DNA of 17,580 nucleotides from Clostridiaceae bacterium (GTDB lineage Bacteria > Bacillota > Clostridia > Peptostreptococcales > Peptostreptococcaceae), in contig CABIVQ010000059.1 in the NCBI GenBank assembly GCA_902362365.1, positions 1 through 17,580 of the forward strand, read 5' to 3'. The position numbers and the translations under genes were made by a program. The notes under the pieces are model-generated. The model was not told where the DNA came from, searched no databases, and was given only the letters and a program-made list of their open reading frames with translations. This document shows positions 1-7,142 of this stretch, in pieces. The stretch's first letter is position 1, and each line of letters begins with the position of its first letter.

Positions 1-57
1 AGACCTCGCAAGTGTCTTGGATATAGGACACCTGCAGAGGTATTTGATGCAACATGA
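1..57 (+). CDS. IS30-family transposase, C-terminal fragment
   Basis: An open frame enters from outside the window and stops at TGA 55-57. Its 18 residues (beginning RPRKCLGYRTPAEVF) match the conserved C-terminal tail of IS30-family DDE transposases, where an asparagine/arginine-rich stretch is followed by PRK-LG-TP-E-F just before the stop. In the full enzyme this tail follows the catalytic DDE domain that cuts and joins the element ends. All of the catalytic region lies outside the window. A terminal-repeat-like sequence follows at 66-86, as expected for the right end of such an element. Family assignment rests on this short tail only. Confidence 0.75.
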   Translation, partial: RPRKCLGYRTPAEVFDAT

Positions 58-86
58 ATATAAAGTGTTGCACTTATATTGACAAT
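1..86 (+). mobile_element. Right end of an IS30-type insertion sequence
   Basis: The transposase tail at 1-57 is followed by a candidate terminal inverted repeat at 66-86 (TGTTGCACTTATATTGACAA plus T). Its reverse complement matches 17 of 21 bases of a sequence at 17477-17497. The exact outer boundary is uncertain by a few bases because the target duplication cannot be checked without the other end of this copy. The element lies directly upstream of the 4Fe-4S gene at 211. Confidence 0.65.
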
Positions 87-149
87 CTATCTATTATAAA
101 AAATGGAAAATAGTAGCATAATGTGAAGAGTAGAGTAGTTATTATTAAA

Positions 150-182
150 TTATTTAGTAAACCTATTTATGCTACAATAGGT
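150..182 (+). promoter_or_regulatory. Candidate promoter of the 4Fe-4S gene with flanking inverted repeat
   Basis: An extended -10 (TG-C-TACAAT) lies at 170-178, about 33 bases before the start codon at 211. The -35 region is poor (TTATTT near 150-155). A six-base inverted repeat, ACCTAT at 161-166 and ATAGGT at 177-182, brackets and partly overlaps the -10 box and could be an operator, though at this AT content it may be chance. Confidence 0.35.
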
Positions 183-210
183 AATATATAAAAAAGAAAA
201 GGGTGATTAA

Positions 211-1476
211 ATGTCGCATATAAATGTAAAAAAGGTTTATAAAAGCTTGGAAGAAAGATTAAATAGGTTTCCTCAAGGGGCACCTCCGTCAGATACTTTG
301 TATCAAATATTATCAATGTTATTTACTGAAAAAGAAGCAGAACTTGTAGCTCAATTGCCTATAAAAGCATTTAGAGTAAAAACAGCAGCTAAGATTTGGA
401 GTGTAAGTGAAAGTGAGGCTTTAAAGGTATTAGATAAACTAGCTAGTAAAGCAATATTATTAGATTTAGAAGATGATAAGGGAAAACAGTACATATTACC
501 ACCACCAATGGCAGGATTTATTGAATTTGCTCTAATGAGAACTAGAAATGATATAGATCAGAAGCTTTTAGCAGAGCTTTACTACCAATATTTAAATGTA
601 GAGGAAGATTTTATAAAAGATTTATTTTATTCTGCTGAAACGAAGTTAGGGAGGGTTTATGTACAAGAAGAAATTCTAACTAATGAAAATGAAGTTACTA
701 TATTAGATTATGAAAGAGCTAGTCATATTATAGAAGAGGCAGAACATATTGCTGTAGGAATGTGTTACTGCAGACATAAAATGCAACATGTCGGAAAAGC
801 ATGTGATGCTCCAATGGATATATGTATGACTTTTAATGGAACAGCAAATTCATTAATTAAAAATAATTATGCAAGAAGAATTGACGCGTCAGAATGTAAA
901 GAATTACTACACCAAGCATATGAACACAATCTAGTTCAATGTGGTGAAAATGTGAGACAAGGAGTAAATTTTATTTGTAACTGTTGTGGTTGTTGTTGTG
1001 AAGCATTACTAGCTGCTAAGAAATTTGGTAATTTACATCCTGTAGCAACGACAAGTTTTATTCCAAATATAAATGATAAGACTTGTGTCAAGTGTGAAAA
1101 GTGTATAAAAGCTTGTCCCATTGGAGCTATAAGTAAAGTGAAAAATAATGATAAAACAATTATTAGAGTTGATGAAGATAGATGTTTAGGATGTGGAGTT
1201 TGTGTTAGAAACTGTAGCAAAAGAAGTATTACATTATTAAAAAGAAAAGAAAAAATAATTACTCCAGCTAATTCTGTACATAGAGTAGTCCTTATGGCTA
1301 TAGAAAAAGGTCAGCTACAAGAACTTATATTTGATAATAAAGCTTTAAGTAGTCATAGAGCAATGGCAGCTATACTTTCTGCAATTTTAAAATTACCTCC
1401 AGCTAAAAAGATGCTAGCAAGCCAACAAATGAAATCAATATACTTAGATAAGTTACTAAGCATGAATCAAAAGTAA
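211..1476 (+). CDS. 4Fe-4S dicluster ferredoxin-like protein with N-terminal winged-helix region
   Basis: A 421-residue protein of unknown substrate that probably carries electrons. Residues about 30-110 read like a winged-helix fold. A middle region has two cysteine groups: C185-x-C187 with C198 and C205, and a dense cluster C256, C258, C259, C261-C263. A bacterial ferredoxin domain follows with two classic CxxCxxCxxxC sites, C292/C295/C298/C302-P and C325/C328/C331/C335. The second site ends CS rather than the usual CP. No signal peptide or membrane segment is visible, so it should be cytoplasmic. The ATG at 211 follows an AAAGGGTGATT ribosome site. The next gene, a LUD-domain protein, starts 73 bases downstream on the same strand, which fits a shared redox role. 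The middle cysteine groups could hold further Fe-S clusters; that is inference. Confidence 0.8.
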   Translation: MSHINVKKVYKSLEERLNRFPQGAPPSDTLYQILSMLFTEKEAELVAQLPIKAFRVKTAAKIWSVSESEALKVLDKLASKAILLDLEDDKGKQYILPPPMAGFIEFALMRTRNDIDQKLLAELYYQYLNVEEDFIKDLFYSAETKLGRVYVQEEILTNENEVTILDYERASHIIEEAEHIAVGMCYCRHKMQHVGKACDAPMDICMTFNGTANSLIKNNYARRIDASECKELLHQAYEHNLVQCGENVRQGVNFICNCCGCCCEALLAAKKFGNLHPVATTSFIPNINDKTCVKCEKCIKACPIGAISKVKNNDKTIIRVDEDRCLGCGVCVRNCSKRSITLLKRKEKIITPANSVHRVVLMAIEKGQLQELIFDNKALSSHRAMAAILSAILKLPPAKKMLASQQMKSIYLDKLLSMNQK

Positions 1477-1549
1477 ATGTTAAAAATATGCAATTATGTT
1501 AAAATAATAGAGTAAGATATATAGTAATATAATTTACTGGAGGTTGAAT

Positions 1550-2191
1550 ATGGATAATAATGTTAAGTGGGTTAATGAAAAAAAGATAGAAAGAACTATG
1601 AAAGCGTTAGAAAAAAATAATATGTGTGCTTATTTAGTAAATAATGAAGAAGAACTTTTAAATCAAATAGACGAACTAATAAATGAAGGTGATTTAGTAG
1701 CATGTGGGGGCTCAATGACTCTATTTGAAACTAACGTAATAGATTATCTTAGAAATGGGAAGTATAATTTTTTAGATAGATATCAAGCCAATATTTCTGC
1801 TGATGATATGAAAGAGATATATAGAAAGTCTTTTTATGCAGATGCATATTTTGCAAGTACAAATGCTGTTACAGAAAATGGAGAATTATATAATGTAGAT
1901 GGTAATGGTAATAGAGTAGCAGCAATGCTTTATGGACCAGATAAAGTTATATTAGTTGTTGGTGTTAACAAAATTGTTAAGGATGTAAATGAAGCTATAA
2001 ATAGAAATAAAGAAATATGTGCTCCTGCAAATACAAAGAGATTAAGTTGTAAGACACCATGTGCATCAACAGGTCAATGTATGGATTGTTCAAGTCCAGG
2101 AAGAATATGTTGTGAATATACATTAATAAAAAGACAAAGAACAGTTGGAAGAATGCATGTAATATTCTTAAATGAGAACTTTGGATATTAA
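1550..2191 (+). CDS. LUD-domain protein (LutC/DUF162 family) with C-terminal cysteine motif
   Basis: A 213-residue protein of the LUD family, whose best known members (LutB/LutC) work in Fe-S-dependent lactate oxidation. The core motif GDLVACGGSMTLFET lies at residues 47-61. The C-terminal part carries C157, C167, C171, C177, C180, C187 and C188 in the pattern KTPCASTGQCMDCSSPGRIC, a tail I associate with the clostridial stand-alone branch of the family; it may bind metal or Fe-S. The frame is open from a TTG at 1544, but that codon touches the GGAGG at 1539-1543. The ATG at 1550 has the proper six-base spacing and is the start chosen here. It follows the 4Fe-4S gene and precedes the lipid kinase gene by 19 bases. 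The actual substrate cannot be told from sequence. Confidence 0.82.
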   Translation: MDNNVKWVNEKKIERTMKALEKNNMCAYLVNNEEELLNQIDELINEGDLVACGGSMTLFETNVIDYLRNGKYNFLDRYQANISADDMKEIYRKSFYADAYFASTNAVTENGELYNVDGNGNRVAAMLYGPDKVILVVGVNKIVKDVNEAINRNKEICAPANTKRLSCKTPCASTGQCMDCSSPGRICCEYTLIKRQRTVGRMHVIFLNENFGY

Positions 2192-2210
2192 TATGCAGTA
2201 AGGAGGAATA

Positions 2211-3098
2211 ATGAAAAAGGTAAAGCTAGTATATAATCCTAATTCTGGAGAAAGATCTATTGTCAATAAATTAGATTGCATAATAGAAACTTATCAAAGT
2301 TATGGCTATATATTAATTCCATATAGGTTAAATAAACAAAACCCTATTAAAGATGCTTTTATAGATTTAAATGAAGATTATGACCATATATTAATTTCAG
2401 GCGGAGATGGTACTGTTGATATGGTTTTAAATGTTATGAAAGAATTAGAGATTAATAAACCTATTGGGATATTACCAACTGGAACAGCTAATGATTTCGC
2501 TAATGCTTTAAGTTTACCTTTTAATGTTAAAGAATCCATAGAAAATATAATTAATTCTAGTCCAAAGAAAATAGACATTGGAAAAGTGAATAATAAGTAT
2601 TTTATTAATGTGGCTAGCGCAGGAATGTTTACAGATGTATCTCAAAAGATAAACACGGAATTTAAAAATTCTATGGGAAGAGTTTCGTATTATATAAAGG
2701 GAATAGAAGAGGCATTACATTTAAGAGGGTTTAATATAAGAGTACATTCAGATGAGGTTATATATATTGGAGATATGTATCTAATGCTTGTATTTAATGG
2801 AAAAACTGCGGGAAATATTAATTTAGCATATAAGTCTGAATTAGATGATGGTTATTTGGATGTTATAATATTTAAAGCAACACCACTTCCAAAATCAATT
2901 CCTGTTCTTATAAGTATTTTAAAAGGAGAACATTTAGATCACTATAATGAAGAAGATTTATTGTACTTTAAAACTAAGAAAGTTATAATAGATTGCAATG
3001 ATGACTTAATTACAGATATTGATGGAGAAAAAGGTCCAGATTTTCCATTAGAAATAGAATGTATTAAAAATGGAATAGAAATATTAGGGTGTAATTAA
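2211..3098 (+). CDS. Diacylglycerol/lipid kinase family protein (DagK/YegS type)
   Basis: A 295-residue protein of the usual length for the DAGK_cat family, which phosphorylates diacylglycerol or related lipids with ATP at the inner membrane face. Visible signatures are the N-terminal YNPNSG at residues 8-13, the nucleotide-binding GGDGT at 64-68, and LPTGTANDF at 88-96. LDDGYLDV in the C-terminal beta domain also matches the family. The start ATG has a strong AAGGAGGA site, 19 bases after the LUD stop, so the two are probably co-transcribed. Whether the substrate is diacylglycerol, undecaprenol or a sphingosine-like lipid cannot be decided from sequence, so no symbol is given. Confidence 0.88.
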   Translation: MKKVKLVYNPNSGERSIVNKLDCIIETYQSYGYILIPYRLNKQNPIKDAFIDLNEDYDHILISGGDGTVDMVLNVMKELEINKPIGILPTGTANDFANALSLPFNVKESIENIINSSPKKIDIGKVNNKYFINVASAGMFTDVSQKINTEFKNSMGRVSYYIKGIEEALHLRGFNIRVHSDEVIYIGDMYLMLVFNGKTAGNINLAYKSELDDGYLDVIIFKATPLPKSIPVLISILKGEHLDHYNEEDLLYFKTKKVIIDCNDDLITDIDGEKGPDFPLEIECIKNGIEILGCN

Positions 3099-3100
3099 AT

Positions 3101-3142
3101 AAAAAATCGGAAATAAACATTTACGTTTATTTCCGATTTTTT
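3101..3142. terminator. Bidirectional terminator between the lipid kinase gene and glnS
   Basis: A perfect 18-base-pair stem (3101-3118 with 3125-3142, loop ATTTAC) contains a TCGGAA core and ends in six A on one side and six T on the other. It can therefore stop transcription from both the plus-strand kinase gene and the minus-strand glnS, whose stop codon begins two bases beyond it. Confidence 0.92.
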
Positions 3143-3143
3143 A

Positions 3144-4808
3144 TTATTTTCCAGGTTTAAAAGAACTCTTTAGTGGAACTATTCTATTAAATACTAACTT
3201 ATCATCAGTAGTGTATTTTGTATCTACACTATAGAAACCATTTCTAACGAATTGGAATTTATCTAATGGTTTAGCATCTTTTAATTGAGTAGTTTCAGCG
3301 AATCCTTGTAATATTTCTATTGAAGATTCATTTATTTGATCTAAGAAGTGCTTTCCTTCATTTTCTGGAGCATCATCTAAGATTAATGGCTCAAATAATC
3401 TAAACTCACATGGCTTACAGTTATTAGCATCTACCCAGTGTATAGTTGCTTTAACTTTACGACCTGTAAATCCTGAACCACTCTTAGTTTCTGGATCATA
3501 TGTACAATGTACTTCTACAACGTCTCCATTTTCATCTTTTATTACATCTGTACACTTAACAAAGTAAGCACCTTTTAAACGAACTTCGTTTCCAGGGAAC
3601 AATCTGAAGTATTTTTTTACTGGTTCTTCCATGAAATCTTCTTGTTCTATGTATAATTCTCTAGAGAATGAAACTTGTCTAGTTCCTTTAGTTTCATCTT
3701 TAGCATTGTTTTCTATATCTAACATTTCAGTTTGACCTTCTGGATAGTTAGTTATAACTAATTTTAATGGCTTTAATACACCCATTACAAGTGGAGCCTT
3801 AGGTTGTAAGTCTTCTCTTAAGAAGTGGTCTAATAATTGACTATCTACTTTAGAGTCAGCTCTAGCTACACCTATTTCAGAACAGAAGTTACGTATTGAT
3901 TCTGGAGTGTATCCTCTTCTCCTAACTCCTGATATAGTAGGCATACGAGGATCATCCCATCCATCAACTACACCTTCATCAACAAGTTGCTTTAACTTTC
4001 TTTTACTCATAACAGTATTTGTTAAGTTAAGTCTAGCAAACTCTATTTGTCTTGGAACATTTTCCATTTCACATTCTCTTACGAACCAATCGTAAAGTGG
4101 TCTTTGATCCTCAAATTCAAGAGTACATATTGAGTGTGTTATACCTTCAATAGCATCTTCAAGTGGGTGAGCGAAGCAGTACATTGGATATATACACCAT
4201 TTATCTCCTGTATTATGATGAGAAGCATGTGCTATTCTGTATATTATTGGATCTCTAAAGTTTATGTTAGGAGAAGACATATCTATTTTAGCTCTTAAAA
4301 CTTTTTTTCCATCTTTAAATTCCCCGTTTTTCATTCTTTCGAATAAATCTAGATTTTCTTCTATAGTTCTGTTTCTATATGGGCTATCTTTACCTGGTTC
4401 AGTTAAAGTTCCACGGTACTCTCTCATTTCTTCTGGACTTAAATCACAAACATAAGCTTTACCTTTTTTTATTAAAAGTATTGCTCTGTTGTACATTTCA
4501 TCGAAGTAATCAGATGCAAAGAATAAGTTATTCCAATCAAAACCTAACCACTGAACGTCTTCTTTTATAGAGTTTACGTATTCAACATCTTCTTTAACTG
4601 GATTTGTATCATCAAATCTTAAGTTAACTTTTCCGCTGAATTCTTTTGCAAGCCCAAAGTTTAGGCATATACTTTTTGCATGACCTATATGTAAATACCC
4701 GTTTGGTTCTGGTGGGAAACGAGTTATTATGCTGTCATGTTTACCTGTCTCTAAATCATTTATAATTATATTTCTTATAAAGTTAGATGAATTAGTTTCA
4801 TTTGACAT
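3144..4808 (-). CDS. glnS: Glutamine--tRNA ligase
   Basis: Class I aminoacyl-tRNA synthetase that charges tRNA-Gln with glutamine in the cytoplasm; 554 residues, the normal length for bacterial GlnRS. The HIGH motif appears as [16 protein letters not shown] (HIGH at residues 40-43). The KMSKS loop appears as VMSKR around residue 267, the form typical of GlnRS. The catalytic part is followed by the anticodon-binding beta-barrel region. The ATG at 4808 is preceded on its strand by GAGAGGT with about eight bases of spacing. I looked for a T-box leader upstream and did not see one. It is transcribed alone, convergent with the lipid kinase gene and sharing its terminator. Confidence 0.96.
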   Translation of the reverse strand: MSNETNSSNFIRNIIINDLETGKHDSIITRFPPEPNGYLHIGHAKSICLNFGLAKEFSGKVNLRFDDTNPVKEDVEYVNSIKEDVQWLGFDWNNLFFASDYFDEMYNRAILLIKKGKAYVCDLSPEEMREYRGTLTEPGKDSPYRNRTIEENLDLFERMKNGEFKDGKKVLRAKIDMSSPNINFRDPIIYRIAHASHHNTGDKWCIYPMYCFAHPLEDAIEGITHSICTLEFEDQRPLYDWFVRECEMENVPRQIEFARLNLTNTVMSKRKLKQLVDEGVVDGWDDPRMPTISGVRRRGYTPESIRNFCSEIGVARADSKVDSQLLDHFLREDLQPKAPLVMGVLKPLKLVITNYPEGQTEMLDIENNAKDETKGTRQVSFSRELYIEQEDFMEEPVKKYFRLFPGNEVRLKGAYFVKCTDVIKDENGDVVEVHCTYDPETKSGSGFTGRKVKATIHWVDANNCKPCEFRLFEPLILDDAPENEGKHFLDQINESSIEILQGFAETTQLKDAKPLDKFQFVRNGFYSVDTKYTTDDKLVFNRIVPLKSSFKPGK

Positions 4809-5150
4809 ATTTTGTACCTCTCAATTTCAAATAATTTCTATATAGTAAAAATGATACTATAATTCCATATTATTAATTTTAATGCAATATAGCAAAAAAA
4901 TAAAGATATAAATAACAAATAAAGATTAAATAATTAAATTTACGACATGATTTCGTTGTGTAACTTCATTAAATATTATATTTAAGAGTATTGAACAAAA
5001 TTAAATATTTTATGTTAGTATTATAAAATTTTTTATTGTAAATCATAATATTATAAAAATAAATTTATCAAAGTTTTTAAGCTAAATAAATTTTTTAAAC
5101 ATATTAATAATAAATAGTATCAACTTTAGTTTAAGAAAGGAGAGGTTATT
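4809..5150. other. Gene-free divergent region between glnS and the YpmS-like gene
   Basis: About 340 bases of extremely AT-rich sequence separate the two divergent genes. It should hold both promoters. A TATAGT box on the minus strand (complement of 4855-4860) could serve glnS, but no well-spaced -35 is evident. No RNA gene, T-box, repeat array or coding frame with a ribosome site is visible. The only strong signal is the AAAGGAGAGG ribosome site at 5136-5145 belonging to the next gene. Confidence 0.5.
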
Positions 5151-5792
5151 ATAAAAGGTACAAAAATATTAATAACGATAGTGGTTATATTAGTCATATT
5201 GCTAGGTGGTACTTATTTCATGTTGATACCATCTAAAAAAGTAACTTTAGATACTAATAATAAAATTATTACGATAGAGGATTTATTAAAAGAAAACTTT
5301 ATTGAGTCTTTTGAAATTTTAAATAATCCAATTGGATTAAAAGGTACATTGGGAATATCACAAGATGAGTTTAGAGATATTTTATATACTGTAATGATGA
5401 AGTATAATATAGAGGAATTTAAGCGTAATGAAACTACATTACATGATAATTATATAAAAATAAAGGTTCCAAATAGAGTTTTAAACTTTATAGATACTCA
5501 ATATGAAGTAAATATTTATCCAAGTATAATTGATAATAATTTACATCTTAAATTAAAGGACTTAAAAATAGGTAAATTAAAACTTCCTAATAGTATAGTA
5601 GAATCTGTACTTAAATCAAATATGAATAAATTACCCTTTGAAATAGAAAAAAATGAAATTATAATTGAGAGTTCTTACATAGAACCGTTATATATAGAAA
5701 CTATAGAAGTTAATAAAGGAAAAATTATTTTAAATATATTCGTTACAGCTACAGATATTATTGAATTTATTGGAGAGTATAATACAAAGTAA
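5151..5792 (+). CDS. YpmS/DUF2140-like membrane-anchored protein, probable non-AUG start
   Basis: A protein of about 213 residues with a short basic N-terminus, one membrane helix (roughly residues 5-24) and an extracytoplasmic domain rich in beta strands. The pattern resembles YpmS/DUF2140 proteins of Firmicutes, whose role is not established; the match is by eye and moderate. The first canonical start in frame is GTG 5181, which has no ribosome site and would cut into the membrane helix. A strong AAAGGAGAGG at 5136-5145 sits instead just before ATT 5148 and ATA 5151. Starting at ATA gives KGTKILITIVV after the initiator, a typical lysine-rich anchor. No ATG, GTG or TTG lies within reach of that ribosome site. 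The DedA-family gene follows closely and is probably co-transcribed. Confidence 0.65.
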   Translation: MKGTKILITIVVILVILLGGTYFMLIPSKKVTLDTNNKIITIEDLLKENFIESFEILNNPIGLKGTLGISQDEFRDILYTVMMKYNIEEFKRNETTLHDNYIKIKVPNRVLNFIDTQYEVNIYPSIIDNNLHLKLKDLKIGKLKLPNSIVESVLKSNMNKLPFEIEKNEIIIESSYIEPLYIETIEVNKGKIILNIFVTATDIIEFIGEYNTK

Positions 5793-5817
5793 ATTGACAT
5801 TAAAGTAGGTGATGCTA

Positions 5818-6387
5818 GTGGAGCATATTTTATACTCTGTTGCTCAATATAAGATTTTATCAGCTTTTATTGCATTTTTGTTAACTGCAGTAGAAAGTTT
5901 TATACCTGTTTTACCATTAGTTGCTATAATATTGGCGAATTCAATTATATTTGGTATGTGGCTTGGTTTTTTTATATCATGGGCAGGGTCATGTATTGCT
6001 GCAATTTTACTTTATTATTGTGCTAAGAAACTATCTAAATTAAAAATATTTGATAAATATAGAAATAGACCTAAAAATGAAAAATTGACAGCATTTATTA
6101 AAAAACAAGGATTTAGTATGATTTTTATAACTTATGTTTGTCCTTTTATTTCAGACTTTCTTATTACTGTTGTAAGTGGACTAGTTAAATTTGATATAAA
6201 AACCTTTGTAAGCGGTATGGTATGTGGAAAATTCGTTATGTTTTTATTTATAAGCTATGTAGGTGAAGATATAGAAGGTTTTTTTAAAAATCCATTAAAG
6301 ATAATTTTATTTACTATGTTTATTTTAAGCTCTTGGATTATTGGGAAAAAAATTAATAACAAAATGCATGTAGAAGATAATTTATAG
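5818..6387 (+). CDS. DedA/VTT-family membrane protein
   Basis: An integral membrane protein of 189 residues with several hydrophobic helices. The region ESFIPVLPLVAI followed by a long helix and GFFISWAGS resembles the conserved core of DedA (SNARE-associated, VTT) proteins, including the E-x-x-x-P-x-P-type re-entrant segment. Family members act in lipid-carrier recycling and membrane homeostasis; the substrate here is unknown. The frame also allows ATG 5812. However, AAAGTAGGTGAT at 5802-5813 matches the 16S tail complement in all but one base and overlaps that ATG, so GTG 5818 is the better placed start. It lies 25 bases after the YpmS-like stop. Confidence 0.8.
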   Translation: MEHILYSVAQYKILSAFIAFLLTAVESFIPVLPLVAIILANSIIFGMWLGFFISWAGSCIAAILLYYCAKKLSKLKIFDKYRNRPKNEKLTAFIKKQGFSMIFITYVCPFISDFLITVVSGLVKFDIKTFVSGMVCGKFVMFLFISYVGEDIEGFFKNPLKIILFTMFILSSWIIGKKINNKMHVEDNL

Positions 6388-6415
6388 ATTTAATTCTTAC
6401 ATTTACGTAATAAAT

Positions 6416-6444
6416 TTGAATTCTTATGATAGATGTGCTATTAT
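6416..6444 (+). promoter_or_regulatory. Promoter of the papain-like gene
   Basis: TTGAAT at 6416-6421 and TATTAT at 6439-6444 are separated by 17 bases, with an extended TG-C before the -10. This is one of the best housekeeping-type promoters in the window. It falls just after the DedA stop and about 38 bases before the next start codon. Confidence 0.65.
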
Positions 6445-6481
6445 ATAAAAAGTTATAATTAATTTAACTTAGGGGGAAGAA

Positions 6482-7045
6482 ATGAAGAAGATATATATAA
6501 TAACAACCTATACAGGAACAGTATTATCTTATTTAATAAGAAAAATTAGCAAAACCCCATATGCACATGTATCGATAGCATTGAATGAAGAATTGAATCC
6601 TATGTATTCTTTTGGAAGACTAAATCCTAAAACTCCTATTTTCGCAGGGTTTGTTGAGGAAAAAATAGATGAAGGTTTATACGCAATTAGAAAAAATACT
6701 ATGTGTAGGGTGTACTCACTAGATGTTACAGACTTACAATATAATGATATATATAATAATATAATGTTTGTTAGTGAAAACAGAAAAAAATATGATTATG
6801 ATGTAATGGCACTAATATATTTAACATTAAATAGACCTAGACAAGCTGAATATAAATATGTTTGTTCACACTTTGTAGCAGATATGCTTATGAAAAGTGA
6901 AGTTGGATTATTTGATGAACCATCTTGTAGTATAAGACCAGACTTTTTCTATGATAATGAAAAGTTAACTTTAGAATATGAGGGACTTTTGTCTCAATAC
7001 GGTAAAGAGCAAAAAAAATATGTTCCTTATGTATCTAAAATATAA
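6482..7045 (+). CDS. Permuted papain-like (YiiX/NlpC-P60 superfamily) protein
   Basis: A 187-residue protein without a signal peptide. Histidine H29 in TPYAHVSIAL near the N-terminus and cysteine C128 in YKYVCSHFVADML near the C-terminus give the histidine-before-cysteine order of circularly permuted NlpC/P60 (YiiX/YaeF-like) folds, which act as amidases or peptidases or bind lipids. An arginine-rich stretch (NRPRQAEY) precedes the cysteine. The substrate is unknown. The assignment comes from the spacing and context of these residues and is tentative. ATG 6482 follows AGGGGGAAGA. It has its own promoter upstream and a strong terminator downstream, so it is probably monocistronic. Confidence 0.6.
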   Translation: MKKIYIITTYTGTVLSYLIRKISKTPYAHVSIALNEELNPMYSFGRLNPKTPIFAGFVEEKIDEGLYAIRKNTMCRVYSLDVTDLQYNDIYNNIMFVSENRKKYDYDVMALIYLTLNRPRQAEYKYVCSHFVADMLMKSEVGLFDEPSCSIRPDFFYDNEKLTLEYEGLLSQYGKEQKKYVPYVSKI

Positions 7046-7052
7046 TACTACC

Positions 7053-7092
7053 AAAATAAATACCCCTTTTTATTAAGGGGTATTTATTTTTT
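7053..7092 (+). terminator. Terminator after the papain-like gene
   Basis: A perfect 16-base-pair stem (7053-7068 with 7075-7090), six-base loop, CCCC/GGGG core and terminal T run. The A-rich 5' arm would also let it act on the opposite strand. Confidence 0.9.
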
Positions 7093-7142
7093 GTAAGTTT
7101 ATGGATATAATGGTAATAATAACTATTTTGAAAGGAGTATTT

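Noticed and set aside
79..100. TTGACA at 79-84 with TATAAA at 95-100 as an outward IS promoter
   Set aside because: The spacer is only 10 bases, too short; the TTGCAC/TATTAT pair at 68-97 is better spaced.
936..1220. 94-codon minus-strand frame inside the 4Fe-4S gene
   Set aside because: Shadow of a cysteine-rich coding region; no ribosome site, and the plus-strand frame has clear ferredoxin motifs.
4809..5150. Possible T-box leader upstream of glnS
   Set aside because: No specifier stem, no conserved T-box bulge sequence and no terminator are visible on the minus strand before the start codon.
5812..5814. ATG 5812 as the start of the DedA-family gene
   Set aside because: It lies inside the extended ribosome site AAAGTAGGTGAT; GTG 5818 has proper spacing. 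The alternative adds only two residues.
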